Notes: generated from the sequence alone by a model not told the origin. Counted from the first letter of the stretch, positions 32,550 through 42,112 are shown. The stretch: DNA of 64,000 nucleotides from Niabella insulamsoli (GCF_039652435.2 NZ_CP190246.1:992001-1056000), one strand, 5' to 3'. Numbers and translations: made by a program.

Positions 32550-33200
32550 ATGATTAAAAACCTGAGCGAAAATCACAGCCTGCTCACCAATTGGATCAGC
32601 GAACTGCGTGATGTAGAAGTGCAGCATGATCGGATGCGTTTCAGAAAAAATCTGGAGCGTATCGGGGAGATACTGGCTTATGAAATCAGCAAAGAACTGC
32701 CTTTTGAGGTGAAGGAAACGCAGACGCCGCTGGGTTTTTCAGATAGCAAAGTTTTGAAAGAACAGCCGGTGTTGGCTACCATCCTGCGGGCAGGGCTGGC
32801 TTTACATCAGGGGTTACTCAATTATTTTGACAAGGCTGACAACGCTTTTATATCAGCTTATCGCAAACACCACAAGGATGGCACTTTTGAAATAGAAGTT
32901 GAGTATATCAGCAGTCCCGAGCTGGACGATCGTATTTTAATTATTTCCGATCCTATGCTGGCAACCGGAGCGTCGCTGGTGAAAACCATCCGCCATCTGA
33001 AGCTGGAAGGCGGCCCCCGGGAAATTCACATCGCTGCTGCCATCGCCTGCGTGGAAGGCATCGAATATGTTTCGCGGGAAGTGCCCGAGGCTAAAATATG
33101 GTGTGGCGATATCGACGAAGAACTGACTGCAAAAGGCTATATCGTGCCCGGCCTGGGCGATGCGGGAGATTTGGCATACGGCAGCAAATCGCAATCCTAA
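32550..33200 (+). CDS. upp: Uracil phosphoribosyltransferase
   Basis: 216 residues. Contains the PRPP-binding loop in ISDPMLATGASLVKTI (about 131-146), ATILRAGLALHQGLL, and the C-terminal GDIDEELTAKGYIVPGLGDAGDLAYG uracil-binding segment. Makes UMP from uracil and PRPP (pyrimidine salvage). The following methylase gene starts 25 bp after it, suggesting co-transcription. Confidence 0.96.
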   Translation: MIKNLSENHSLLTNWISELRDVEVQHDRMRFRKNLERIGEILAYEISKELPFEVKETQTPLGFSDSKVLKEQPVLATILRAGLALHQGLLNYFDKADNAFISAYRKHHKDGTFEIEVEYISSPELDDRILIISDPMLATGASLVKTIRHLKLEGGPREIHIAAAIACVEGIEYVSREVPEAKIWCGDIDEELTAKGYIVPGLGDAGDLAYGSKSQS

Positions 33201-33225
33201 TAAAATTCATTTTAATTATACTTCC

Positions 33226-33915
33226 TTGGTTTATCTCATTCCGACTTTTTTGTGCGAAAATGCTTTAAGCGCGCTGCCGGCTTACCTGATTGACGCGGTG
33301 GAAAAGTGCGATGTATTTTTCGTTGAAAATGAACGCTCGGCCCGCCGCTATTTGAAACAATTGAAGAAAGCAATTGTGATCGACGATTTTGAATGGTTTG
33401 CTATTGGCAAGGCTGAAAAGGAAGTTTTGGCAAGCTTTAAGCAAAAGCTCAAAGAAGGCAAAACCATCGGTATTATTAGCGAGGCGGGCTGCCCCGGCGT
33501 TGCAGACCCGGGCCAGTTGCTTATTGCTGCTGCGCAGGAATTGGATGCGAAAGTAGTGCCGCTGGTAGGCCCGAGTTCTATATTGCTGGCGTTGATGGCC
33601 AGCGGCATGAACGGCCAGCAATTCACATTTGCCGGTTATTTACCGATCGACAACAGGGAGCGCCTGAAGGCGATTCGCGACATAGAAGCAGAATCGATCA
33701 AAAAAAGCGCCACACAGATTTTTATAGAAACGCCCTACCGGAATAACCAAATGCTGGAAGCGCTGTTGAAAACCTGCCAGCCCGACACTCAAATATGCCT
33801 TGCTGTTAATATTACCGGCCCCGACGAATGGATTAAAACGAAAACCGCGCGGCAATGGAAAAACGAGCAGGTCGATCTACACAAAAAGCCTGCAATTTTC
33901 CTGCTAAAAGGTTGA
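33226..33915 (+). CDS. SAM-dependent methyltransferase, RsmI-like (tetrapyrrole methylase fold)
   Basis: About 229 residues if translation begins at the TTG at 33226 (MVYLIPTFL...). This matches the usual family start (YLIPT-L), and the region upstream belongs to upp. Motifs: LIPTFLCENALSALP, VFFVENERSARRYLKQL, GIISEAGCPGVADPGQLL (SAM-binding GxGD-like region), VPLVGPSSILLALMASGMNGQQF, FIETPYRNNQMLEALL. RsmI methylates the 2'-OH of C1402 in 16S rRNA; this compact Bacteroidota form is distantly related, so the substrate is inferred. Its end overlaps the convergent neighbour by 12 bp. Confidence 0.82.
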   Translation: MVYLIPTFLCENALSALPAYLIDAVEKCDVFFVENERSARRYLKQLKKAIVIDDFEWFAIGKAEKEVLASFKQKLKEGKTIGIISEAGCPGVADPGQLLIAAAQELDAKVVPLVGPSSILLALMASGMNGQQFTFAGYLPIDNRERLKAIRDIEAESIKKSATQIFIETPYRNNQMLEALLKTCQPDTQICLAVNITGPDEWIKTKTARQWKNEQVDLHKKPAIFLLKG

Positions 33916-34350
33916 GGTAGGCGGCGCATCTTTCATCGAGATGATGCTATCCACAATATAGCGGGTATTACCACGCCAGGGAAGTACGCCATTATATTCT
34001 TTGTAATGAAGATCGAAGCGCTTGCCCGAATTCATCTTTAAAACATCAAAAACCTTTTTGTCCTTGATGGAAAATTCAAACTCGTTCGACTGCACGCCGC
34101 CGCCGACAACGCCGCGAATGCCTTCCTGAATGAGCTTTCCTTCGTAAGTTTTAAAAAGCTGGCCTTTTTCCACCGCAAAGTTCAGGTAGCCCGATTTGAC
34201 GCCGTCGGAAGTATAAGGATAGTAAAACTTCCAATAAACGTAGCCGCCTGCCAGGAGCAGCCCTATTACAAAGGCAATTAGGAAAAATCTGGCGCAACCA
34301 CGGCCTTTTTTAGGTTGCAGGATAGGTTCCGGTATGGGTTCTATAGGCAT
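33904..34350 (-). CDS. Small single-pass membrane protein, unknown function
   Basis: 148 residues: proline-rich N-terminus, one transmembrane helix (about 22-42, FFLIAFVIGLLLAGGYVYW), then a soluble domain of about 100 residues (YTSDGVKSGYLNFAVEKGQLFKTYEGKLIQEG region). Similar proteins are widespread in Bacteroidota with no known role. Its 3' end overlaps the RsmI-like gene by 12 bp, tail to tail. Confidence 0.65.
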   Translation of the reverse strand: MPIEPIPEPILQPKKGRGCARFFLIAFVIGLLLAGGYVYWKFYYPYTSDGVKSGYLNFAVEKGQLFKTYEGKLIQEGIRGVVGGGVQSNEFEFSIKDKKVFDVLKMNSGKRFDLHYKEYNGVLPWRGNTRYIVDSIISMKDAPPTSTF

Positions 34351-34403
34351 AAAAATGGTTTATCTTAATTTAATTTTAATAATACAATATTAATTTATTG
34401 CAC

Positions 34404-34411
34404 TAAATTTG
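34404..34411 (+). promoter_or_regulatory. Candidate -7 element for the arginine cluster
   Basis: TAAATTTG followed by CGGC, about 255 bp before the GTG at 34666. If used, the mRNA has a leader of about 245 nt containing a CCGGT/ACCGG hairpin near 34485-34500, room for regulation. No clear TTG at -33. Confidence 0.35.
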
Positions 34412-34665
34412 CGGCTCTAAAAGTAGTATTTGTTTTTGTATGAGCAATCATTTCAGTCATACCAAGTATTTTGTGTTTCACCCCGGTGTAACTACCGGTG
34501 TTTACGCGGTTGGCTTTGATGTGTTTTTATTTTCGCCACGTCCACAACGCCGCAGTCCTCTATGCTGACAGGACTTACCTATTGCCGAAGGCGCCTGTCA
34601 GTGAAAATAATCCAAACGTAATCATATTTCGGGGCAGGCACCCACAAAAAATACAAATACAAAAA

Positions 34666-35352
34666 GTGGACAATCAGGAAATTATAGTGAGAGTAGCGAT
34701 CTCGGAGGATAAAAAATATGCTACCACCATTACCGACGAAATGGCATCGTCGGCAGCCGCGCGCGGCACGGGTATTGCCAAAAGAAGCCCGGAATATATC
34801 GAGAAAAAAATCGACGAGGGCAAGGCTGTTATCGCGTTGACAAAAGACGGCACCTGGGTGGGATTTTGTTATATCGAAACCTGGAGCCATGGAGCATATG
34901 TGGCCAATTCCGGTTTGATTGTTTCGCCGGATTTCAGGAAAAGCGGTGTAGCCAAAAAAATAAAGCAGACCACTTTCAAACTGAGTCGAAAACTTTATCC
35001 GGAGGCGAAAATATTTGGCCTCACCACCGGCCTTGCGGTAATGAAAATCAACAGCGACCTGGGGTATGAGCCCGTTACCTACTCAGAGCTGACACAGGAT
35101 GAGGAGTTCTGGGCCGGCTGCAAGAGCTGTGTTAATTATGACATCCTGATGAGCAAAGACCGTAAAAACTGTATGTGTACGGCCATGCTCTACGATCCGA
35201 AAGATCATTATCAGCCGGAGGAAACCAAGGCTTTTTTTGAAGAAAATCAGTCGGGCCTTGAGCGGTTGTTGCGCTTTAAACAATGGAAATTCTTAAAGCC
35301 CTTTCGCCGGAAAGAAAAAAACGGCGGCACAGGTTTAAAGCTGTTTTGGTAA
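34666..35352 (+). CDS. GNAT acetyltransferase, probable N-acetylglutamate synthase of the arginine pathway
   Basis: 228 residues from a GTG at 34666, chosen because the GNAT domain begins directly after it (VRVAISEDKKYATTITDEM). Upstream in-frame codons from 34498 are arginine-rich and look like leader. Acetyl-CoA-binding region: NSGLIVSPDFRKSGVAKKIKQTTFKLSRKLYP. Then FGLTTGLAVMKINSDLGYEPV and a cysteine-rich segment (CKSCVNYDILMSKDRKNCMCTAM) that could bind metal. This gene class sits directly before argG and argC in many Bacteroidota, and is thought to supply N-acetylglutamate. Function rests on context. Confidence 0.75.
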   Translation: MDNQEIIVRVAISEDKKYATTITDEMASSAAARGTGIAKRSPEYIEKKIDEGKAVIALTKDGTWVGFCYIETWSHGAYVANSGLIVSPDFRKSGVAKKIKQTTFKLSRKLYPEAKIFGLTTGLAVMKINSDLGYEPVTYSELTQDEEFWAGCKSCVNYDILMSKDRKNCMCTAMLYDPKDHYQPEETKAFFEENQSGLERLLRFKQWKFLKPFRRKEKNGGTGLKLFW

Positions 35353-35363
35353 ATATTTATTGA

Positions 35364-35381
35364 GTATCATTTTTTTGATAC
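35364..35381 (+). promoter_or_regulatory. Inverted repeat between the acetyltransferase gene and argG
   Basis: GTATCA (35364-35369) and TGATAC (35376-35381) around a T-rich centre, in the 55-bp gap before argG. A third partial copy, GGTATCC, lies at 35401 beside the start codon. Could be an operator or a weak attenuator hairpin; not resolved. Confidence 0.35.
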
Positions 35382-35407
35382 CCATCATTTTATAAAAAAG
35401 GTATCCA

Positions 35408-36625
35408 ATGGCAAAAAAAGTTGTTTTAGGTTTTAGTGGTGGTTTAGACACGACGTTTTGTGTAAAATATCTCACGGAAGAAAAAGGATATGAAGTGTAT
35501 AGCATTATTGTCAACACGGGTGGCTTTAGCGATGCAGAGCTTGAGCAAATTGAAGCGCACGCGAAAAAGCTTGGCGTAAAATCTCACAAAACGGTAAATG
35601 CAATTGAAAATTACTACGACTCCATCGTTAAATATTTAATTTTTGGGAATATTCTCAAGAATAACACGTATCCGTTAAGCGTATCGGCCGAGCGTTTGAG
35701 CCAGGCGCTGCACATTGCAGAATATGCAAAGCAGATCAATGCCGACGCGGTTGCGCATGGTAGCACGGGCGCGGGCAACGACCAGGTGCGTTTTGATATG
35801 GTGTTGAATATAATTGCGCCGGGTACTGAAATTATCACGCCGATCCGCGATATGAAGCTGAGCCGCGAGTCGGAGATAGAATACCTGAAGAGCAAAGGCG
35901 TGGAAATGAATTTTGAAAAGGCGGTTTATTCTATCAACAAAGGCCTTTGGGGTACCAGCGTAGGCGGCCGCGAAACATTAAATTCTAAGGGGTTGCTGCC
36001 GGAAGAAGCATGGCCCACGCAGGTTACCAAAACGGAAAGCGAAGAAGTGGTGCTCGAATTTGAAAAAGGAGAGTTGCTGCGTGTCAATAATAAAAATTTT
36101 GGCCATCCCACCGAGGCCATCCAATATCTGCAATCTATTGCGGGGCCTTACGGTATTGGCCGCGATATTCACGTGGGCGATACGATCATCGGTATTAAAG
36201 GCCGTGTTGGTTTTGAAGCAGCCGCGCCCATTCTTATTTTGAAAGGGCATCACGCACTTGAAAAACACGTTTTAAGTAAATGGCAATTACAGTGGAAAGA
36301 TCAGATCTCCCAGTTTTATGGCACCTGGCTGCATGAGGGGCAAATTCTGGATCCGGTGATGCGCGACATGGAAGCCTATCTTGAAAGTAGCCAGAGAAAT
36401 GTGACCGGTAAAGTGTTTCTACAATTACACCCTTACCGCTATCAGGTGATCGGCATTGAAAGCCCTTATGACCTGATGAATAATGCCTTTGGAAGTTATG
36501 GGGAAATGAACGCAGGCTTTACCGGCGATGACGTAAAAGGGTTTACACGTATCTTCGGCAATCAAACGGCTATTTACCATTTTGTCAAAGAAAGCGTCAA
36601 CCATAAAAATGCAAGTGAGTTTTAA
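35408..36625 (+). CDS. argG: Argininosuccinate synthase
   Basis: 405 residues. The N-terminal ATP-binding P-loop reads VVLGFSGGLDTTFCVKYL; further segments are AHGSTGAGNDQVRFDM, ITPIRDMKLSRESEIEYL and NKGLWGTSVGGRE. It joins citrulline and aspartate using ATP. Second gene of the arginine cluster, 55 bp after the acetyltransferase gene. Confidence 0.96.
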   Translation: MAKKVVLGFSGGLDTTFCVKYLTEEKGYEVYSIIVNTGGFSDAELEQIEAHAKKLGVKSHKTVNAIENYYDSIVKYLIFGNILKNNTYPLSVSAERLSQALHIAEYAKQINADAVAHGSTGAGNDQVRFDMVLNIIAPGTEIITPIRDMKLSRESEIEYLKSKGVEMNFEKAVYSINKGLWGTSVGGRETLNSKGLLPEEAWPTQVTKTESEEVVLEFEKGELLRVNNKNFGHPTEAIQYLQSIAGPYGIGRDIHVGDTIIGIKGRVGFEAAAPILILKGHHALEKHVLSKWQLQWKDQISQFYGTWLHEGQILDPVMRDMEAYLESSQRNVTGKVFLQLHPYRYQVIGIESPYDLMNNAFGSYGEMNAGFTGDDVKGFTRIFGNQTAIYHFVKESVNHKNASEF

Positions 36626-36773
36626 GCAAAGGCTGCACCGTTAATGGTTTGCAGGTTTTTTGCCCGGGCCACTTTTTTGGCGTTCTGCGAGGCAATGGCG
36701 AAATGACAACAAATAGGGCATTTAGCTTGTTGAAAATATTATGAACAAAGAAGCACTAACCACAGATATACAG

Positions 36774-37754
36774 ATGATAAATGTTGGAATTATAGGAGGA
36801 GCGGGCTACACCGGTGGCGAATTGATCAGATTACTCATCAATCACCCGCAAGTAAATATTTCCTTTATCCATAGCCGCAGCAATAGTGGAAAGTATGTTT
36901 ATGAAGTGCACAAGGATTTGCTCGGCGATACCGAATTGCAGTTTAGCGATGAAGTGAAGCAGGATATCGATTGTCTATTTTTGTGCCTGGGCCACGGAGA
37001 ATCTACCAAATTTTTACAGGAAACAACTCTTGCCGATACGATCAAGATCATTGATTTGGCCAATGATTTTCGTTTGCACAAAGACAAAGTGCAGGAAAGT
37101 ATCCAACGCAGTTTTGTATACGGCCTGCCTGAGTTGAATATGGAAGAGATCAGAGGCGCCAGGAATATTGCAAATCCCGGCTGTTTTGCAACGACCATAC
37201 AACTGGGTTTGCTGCCGCTTGCTAAAGCCGGCTTATTGAAAGATATTTATACGACCGGCATTACCGGCAGTACCGGCGCTGGCCAGTCGCTGAGCGCTAC
37301 TTCTCATTTTAGCTGGCGCGCCAATAATATCCAGGCTTATAAAACCCTAACGCATCAGCACCTGGGCGAGATTGGTGAATCGTTGCATCAGTTACAGGGA
37401 GATACGGACTTCGACTTGAGTTTTGTGCCCTGGCGCGGTGATTTCACAAGAGGTATTTTTGTGAGTTCCACTATTACTACCGATTTGTCGCTCGAAGAAT
37501 TGTATCCGCTGTTTTTTGATTTTTATGAAGCGCATCCTTTTACGCAGGTAAGCAAAACGCCCGTTTTCTTAAAACAGGTGGTGAATACCAATAAGGCCGT
37601 CTTGCATTTGGAAAAAGCCGGCAACAAATTGGTGGTGCACGCTGCGTTGGATAATTTGCTTAAAGGCGCCAGCGGACAGGCAGTTCATAACATGAACCTC
37701 ATCTTTGGGCTTGAAGAAACGACGGGTCTGAGGTTGAAGCCGGCTGCTTTTTAG
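36774..37754 (+). CDS. argC: N-acetyl-gamma-glutamyl-phosphate reductase
   Basis: 326 residues from the ATG at 36774; an in-frame ATG at 36741 would add 11 residues. The NAD(P)-binding loop is VGIIGGAGYTGGELIRLL and the catalytic cysteine lies in NPGCFATT (about residue 137). LFLCLGHGES and SFVPWRGDFTRGIF are also family-typical. It reduces N-acetylglutamyl phosphate to the semialdehyde. The cluster stops here: argD, argB and the transcarbamylase, often next in Bacteroidota, are replaced by a convergent DUF62 gene. Confidence 0.95.
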   Translation: MINVGIIGGAGYTGGELIRLLINHPQVNISFIHSRSNSGKYVYEVHKDLLGDTELQFSDEVKQDIDCLFLCLGHGESTKFLQETTLADTIKIIDLANDFRLHKDKVQESIQRSFVYGLPELNMEEIRGARNIANPGCFATTIQLGLLPLAKAGLLKDIYTTGITGSTGAGQSLSATSHFSWRANNIQAYKTLTHQHLGEIGESLHQLQGDTDFDLSFVPWRGDFTRGIFVSSTITTDLSLEELYPLFFDFYEAHPFTQVSKTPVFLKQVVNTNKAVLHLEKAGNKLVVHAALDNLLKGASGQAVHNMNLIFGLEETTGLRLKPAAF

Positions 37755-37767
37755 ATCAATGCGTTGT

Positions 37768-38595
37768 TTATTGGAAATACACTTTTACTGTTTGATACAG
37801 TAACTGGTTTTGCATGATGACAGACGATCGGTTCAAATTTTCTGAATAATTTTTTAATCCAAACAAGCCCGCCGCATTGCCTTTGTTGATCGCAATTTCA
37901 AGATAGTCGGCGCTGTTAAAAAGGGCCAGCTTTTCGCCGTCAGGCACATCAGCATACGATTCGCTGATCTTATTGATCACTTCATCCCTCAAAAAAACGA
38001 TTTTGAACGAACGCCCCTGGCGCTGGTCTTCAAATTGCTTTTTGGTGATATTCACGATCACATTTTCGAAATTGTCGATGAAGATAATCTGCCCTTCGAT
38101 AAAATTTTTATGCTCTAAAGGCAACAGCGGGTTCTTTTCAACAAAGCTTACATCGGGCATACCGATTTTTTGTATAGATTCTCCGTTGGCAATACGCGCG
38201 ATGGTTTCTGCAATCACGTGCGTGCAATAAAGTGTATTTTTATTCGCCTCTTTTTCCAGTTCGATCCCCATCACGATATCGGGCTTTTCTTCCAAAATCA
38301 TGTTGAGCAATCCATTGTCGGCGCAGAAGATGTATTGGTTTTTATGAAAAGCCAGGAGCAGGTTTTTAGGCTTTTTGTCAAACAGGTTGACCAGGATGAT
38401 ATGATAGGTAAATTCCGGGAAATTTTTAAAAGCGCCGCGGCAGACATAAGACGCCTGCGGGAAATTAAAAGGTGCGATATTGTGAGAAATGTCGATTAAA
38501 TGCAGGTCGGGATTGGTTTGCAGCAACTGAGCTTTGATCGCTCCGACCAGGTAGTCGTTGTGCCCAATATCCGATGTAAGTGTTACGAAATTCAT
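37768..38595 (-). CDS. DUF62 family SAM hydrolase (SAM hydroxide adenosyltransferase-like)
   Basis: 275 residues. Starts MNFVTLTSDIGHNDYLVGAIKAQLL with the SAM-binding aspartate region, then DISHNIAPFNFPQASYV, CADNGLL, and the C-terminal barrel domain (GQIIFIDNFENVIVNI, DGEKLALFNSADYLEIAINKGNAAGLFGL). The family hydrolyses SAM to adenosine and methionine, or halogenates it in rare members; the chlorinase/fluorinase loop cannot be judged by eye. Convergent with argC, 13 bp apart. Confidence 0.88.
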   Translation of the reverse strand: MNFVTLTSDIGHNDYLVGAIKAQLLQTNPDLHLIDISHNIAPFNFPQASYVCRGAFKNFPEFTYHIILVNLFDKKPKNLLLAFHKNQYIFCADNGLLNMILEEKPDIVMGIELEKEANKNTLYCTHVIAETIARIANGESIQKIGMPDVSFVEKNPLLPLEHKNFIEGQIIFIDNFENVIVNITKKQFEDQRQGRSFKIVFLRDEVINKISESYADVPDGEKLALFNSADYLEIAINKGNAAGLFGLKNYSENLNRSSVIMQNQLLYQTVKVYFQ

Positions 38596-38712
38596 TTAAT
38601 GTTTTACTGACTGCCTGATTTCCTATCGGGGTGCAATGTATCTATTTTTATAATGTGATAAAAGTGGAAGCGCCTATTTCTTTGCAAATCCTTTTCGATG
38701 TGGCCCGTTGTT

Positions 38713-39522
38713 TTATTTTATGAGCTGCTTGTTCTTAAAATAAAAACGGTGCACCAGTTTGTCTGCAAGGCCCGGAAAAAATCTATTTAGAAAAACCGTT
38801 TCTTTGCCCGTATGGGTCAGCACCAGTGTTCTTTTCTTTTTCATGATGGCCCTTAGCAGGTGTTGCGCGCAGGTTTCGGCGCTCATCATCTTGTCTTCAT
38901 CCATTGGGTTCTCCTTTTGTACCTCACCTTTGTTGTTTAAAGCGTGGTCCCTGATGCGGGAGGCTGTGAAACCGGGACTTACCCACATCACATGAACGCC
39001 GTCGTCCATAAGTTCTGTTTTAAGCGATTCAAGAAAGCCCTGCAAAGCAAACTTACTTGCCGAATAGCCTGTGCGGCCGGGCAGGCCGCGATAGCCGGCA
39101 ATCGATGAAATGCCGACTACGGTGCCTTTGCTTTTGATCAACTCCGGCAACGCAAATTTGGTGCAATAAACCGCGCCCATAAAGTTGATGTTCATGATCT
39201 TTTCAATCACTTCTACCTCAAGGTCTTTAAAAAGGCTTCGCATGCTGATACCAGCGTTATTGATCAGCAGGTCAATCTGGCCAAAAGTATTTACGGTTGA
39301 TTCTACAAAACGTTTACATTCGCCCGGATGGCTGACATCTGCTACCAAGGTGTGTAGTGGAAGCGACGGGTGCTGGGCTTGCAGCTCATAAAGTTTGTCG
39401 TAGCTGCGGCCGCAGGTGGCTACTTTTGCGCCATCTGAAAGCAAAGCGGTTACCAACGCTTTTCCAATACCGTCTGTTCCGCCCGTAACGATGGCCACTT
39501 TATCTTTAAAATACCCGTTCAT
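38713..39522 (-). CDS. SDR family oxidoreductase
   Basis: 269 residues, classical short-chain dehydrogenase/reductase: TGGTDGIG cofactor loop (about 13-20), NNAG (about 88-91), catalytic Ser in VGISSIAG and YxxxK in YSASK (about 155-159). A C-terminal extension with basic residues (KNKQLIK) may touch the membrane. Substrate cannot be predicted. A -7-like TAGGTTTG lies on the minus strand at 39545-39552, just before the start. Single gene. Confidence 0.9.
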   Translation of the reverse strand: MNGYFKDKVAIVTGGTDGIGKALVTALLSDGAKVATCGRSYDKLYELQAQHPSLPLHTLVADVSHPGECKRFVESTVNTFGQIDLLINNAGISMRSLFKDLEVEVIEKIMNINFMGAVYCTKFALPELIKSKGTVVGISSIAGYRGLPGRTGYSASKFALQGFLESLKTELMDDGVHVMWVSPGFTASRIRDHALNNKGEVQKENPMDEDKMMSAETCAQHLLRAIMKKKRTLVLTHTGKETVFLNRFFPGLADKLVHRFYFKNKQLIK

Positions 39523-39627
39523 TGTATAAGGGAAAGGTTTTTAGCAAACCTAATTATAAAAAGGCAAAATGCCATAAGAGTGTGCCGGCTGATTTTTGTA
39601 AATTCGACTGTTTAAAAAAGCCCTGTC

Positions 39628-42078
39628 ATGCGCTTACTAATCATGATTTTCATGCTGGCCGCCGCGCTTGCCGGCCATTCCCAGCAAAGCTGGATACGAA
39701 TCAATCAAATGGGTTATCGTCCGGGCGATGTCAAGACCGCTGTTTTGGTGACAAAGGGACGTGGCTCCTTTCCCGGTTTTTCCCTCATTGAGCAGGCCAC
39801 CGGCCAGGAGGTTTATCAGGGCGTTTGCAAAAAATATGGAGCCTACGGGCCTTTTGTTGGCAGCTGGCGGCTCGATTTTTCTTCGGTGAAAGCAAAAGGG
39901 TTATTTTATTTAAAAGCAGGCGATGTACAGTCAACCGCTTTCCGCATTGATGAAAACGTTTACGCCGGAAGTGCAGATTTTATACTGCAATACATGCGGC
40001 AGCAGCGCAGCGGATATAATCCTTTTTTGAAAGACAGCTGCCATCGGCAGGATGGGTTTATTGTCTATCATCGGGATAAGACCAAAGATTCCACTTATCT
40101 GGATGTTTCGGGCGGTTGGCATGATGCGTCCGACTACCTGCAATATCTGCCCACTTCGGCAAATGCCACGTATCAGATGCTGTTTGCCTATCTGAAAAAC
40201 CCGGCCAGCTTTTCCGATCATTATGATGCTTTCGGAAACCGCGGCGGCAATCATATTCCCGACATCATTGATGAAGCCAAATGGGGGCTGGACTGGCTGG
40301 TGAAAATGAACCCGGCGGCCGCAACATATTATAACCAGCTTGCTGATGACAGGGATCATGCGGGGCTCCGCCTGCCTACGAAAGATAGCGTGAGGTATAG
40401 CCTTCGGCATGGATGGGCGCGCCCTGTTTATTTTATTTCGGGAAAACCGCAGGGAGAAAAATATAAAAATAAAACCCGCGGCGTGGCTTCTTCTGCCGGC
40501 AAGTTCGCTTCCGCCTTCGCGCTCGGCGCTATGGTGATGCAACCTTTTTATCCGGATTTTTCAGAAGATTTAGCCCGCAGGGCGTATGACGCATATCAGT
40601 TTGGAAAAAAATACCCCGGCAATACACAAACGCTTTCGGTGAAAGCGCCTTATATCTATGCAGAAGATAATTATGTTGACGATATGGAACTTGCCGCATT
40701 GTCGCTCTTTCAACTTTCAGGCGATGATCGCTATCTTGACGAAGGTATACAGTATGCGCGGCAGGAACCGGTGACGCCGTGGATGGGCGCGGATTCTGCC
40801 AATCACTATCAATGGTATCCATTTGTCAACCTGGGCCATTATTGGGGCGCCCAACTCGATAATGCGCGGCGGAACGAGTATATCTCATTTATCAAAAAAG
40901 GAATTGACAGCGTGGTCAAAAGGGGCGCTCAAAACCCTTTTCAAGTGGGCGTGCCATTTATCTGGTGTTCCAACAATCTGGTAGTAGGCATTTTAACGCA
41001 GATCAGGCTTTATAAGGAATTAACCGGCGATGCCCGTTACGATGAAGCTGAGGCGGCTTTAAGAGACTGGCTGTTTGGTTGTAATAATTGGGGTACCAGT
41101 ATGATTTGCGACCTGCCCGAAAAAGGCGTAGCGCCGAAAGACCCGCACTCCGCATTTACGCATTTATACAACTACAAGATTTCCGGCGGTTTGGTGGATG
41201 GGCCGGTGTATGGAAGCATCTGGAAAAAGCTGATCGGGATAAAATTGTATGCGCCGGATGAGTTTCATGATTTTCAATCAGACCTGGTAGTGTATCATGA
41301 CGATTTCGGGGACTATTCGACCAATGAGCCCACCATGGACGGGACGGCCAGTTTGAGCTATTATTTATCGGCAATGCAAACGAACGCCGATGCAGCATCG
41401 GCCACCCGGGATGATGCCGGAGCGATCATTAAAATGAACGCCCGCCAAAAGAAAATTTACCTGCTTTTTTCGGCACATGAATATGCTGACGGAGCGGAAC
41501 TGGTTTTAAACACTTTAAAGCGATACCAGGTAAAGGGTAGTTTTTTCCTTACCGGCGATTTTTTACGGCAACCGGCATTGGTTCCTTTTGTCAAAAGGGC
41601 TATTCGCGAGGGCCATTACATCGGGTCCCATTCAGACAAACACCTGCTCTATGCCGATTGGGAAAAAAGAGGAGTTTTGCTAGTGTCGAAGGATTCTTTT
41701 CAAACCGATTTAAGCGCAGGGCTACAAGCTTTAGAAGCGGCAGGTGTACGCGTTGGAAAATGGTATTTGCCGCCCTATGAATGGTATAATGAAGATATCG
41801 TGAATTGGTGCGGGGAAAACGGCCTTCAGGTTATCAATTTTACGCCCGGGTTGGGCACGAATGCCGATTACACCTGGCCGGAGCTGCCGAATTACAAAAG
41901 CAGCGATGAGATTTTTGACCGGCTGTTTGATATTGAAAAGAGAAGCGGGTTGGCTGGGAGCCTGATCCTGATTCATTTGGGAACCGATCCGCGGCGTAAG
42001 GATAAGTTTTATAATAAAATGGGCCGAATGATTGAAAAATTGCAGGCGGCGGGCTATCAGCTGGAGCGGCTGCCTTAA
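39628..42078 (+). CDS. GH9 glycoside hydrolase fused to a polysaccharide-deacetylase domain
   Basis: 816 residues with a signal peptide (1-18). Order: immunoglobulin-like CelD_N domain (about 20-105, IRINQMGYRPGDVKTAVL); GH9 (alpha/alpha)6 catalytic domain (about 110-590) with the nucleophile-water aspartates in GGWHDASDY and the acid glutamate in STNEPTMDGTASL; then a NodB/CE4-like domain (about 610-816). The latter keeps the metal histidines (SHSDKH). Its first motif reads SAHEYADG rather than TFDDG, and the RxxxP motif reads YLPPYE. GH9 enzymes cut beta-1,4-glucans or related chains; the second domain suggests deacetylation or an acylated substrate. No CAZyme neighbours. Confidence 0.88.
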   Translation: MRLLIMIFMLAAALAGHSQQSWIRINQMGYRPGDVKTAVLVTKGRGSFPGFSLIEQATGQEVYQGVCKKYGAYGPFVGSWRLDFSSVKAKGLFYLKAGDVQSTAFRIDENVYAGSADFILQYMRQQRSGYNPFLKDSCHRQDGFIVYHRDKTKDSTYLDVSGGWHDASDYLQYLPTSANATYQMLFAYLKNPASFSDHYDAFGNRGGNHIPDIIDEAKWGLDWLVKMNPAAATYYNQLADDRDHAGLRLPTKDSVRYSLRHGWARPVYFISGKPQGEKYKNKTRGVASSAGKFASAFALGAMVMQPFYPDFSEDLARRAYDAYQFGKKYPGNTQTLSVKAPYIYAEDNYVDDMELAALSLFQLSGDDRYLDEGIQYARQEPVTPWMGADSANHYQWYPFVNLGHYWGAQLDNARRNEYISFIKKGIDSVVKRGAQNPFQVGVPFIWCSNNLVVGILTQIRLYKELTGDARYDEAEAALRDWLFGCNNWGTSMICDLPEKGVAPKDPHSAFTHLYNYKISGGLVDGPVYGSIWKKLIGIKLYAPDEFHDFQSDLVVYHDDFGDYSTNEPTMDGTASLSYYLSAMQTNADAASATRDDAGAIIKMNARQKKIYLLFSAHEYADGAELVLNTLKRYQVKGSFFLTGDFLRQPALVPFVKRAIREGHYIGSHSDKHLLYADWEKRGVLLVSKDSFQTDLSAGLQALEAAGVRVGKWYLPPYEWYNEDIVNWCGENGLQVINFTPGLGTNADYTWPELPNYKSSDEIFDRLFDIEKRSGLAGSLILIHLGTDPRRKDKFYNKMGRMIEKLQAAGYQLERLP

Positions 42079-42112
42079 TTCAAAAAAAACTGATTTTATT
42101 TTGACAAAAAGT

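Noticed and set aside
39931..40542. 203-residue antisense frame inside the GH9 gene
   Set aside because: The GH9 catalytic motifs on the plus strand explain the region.
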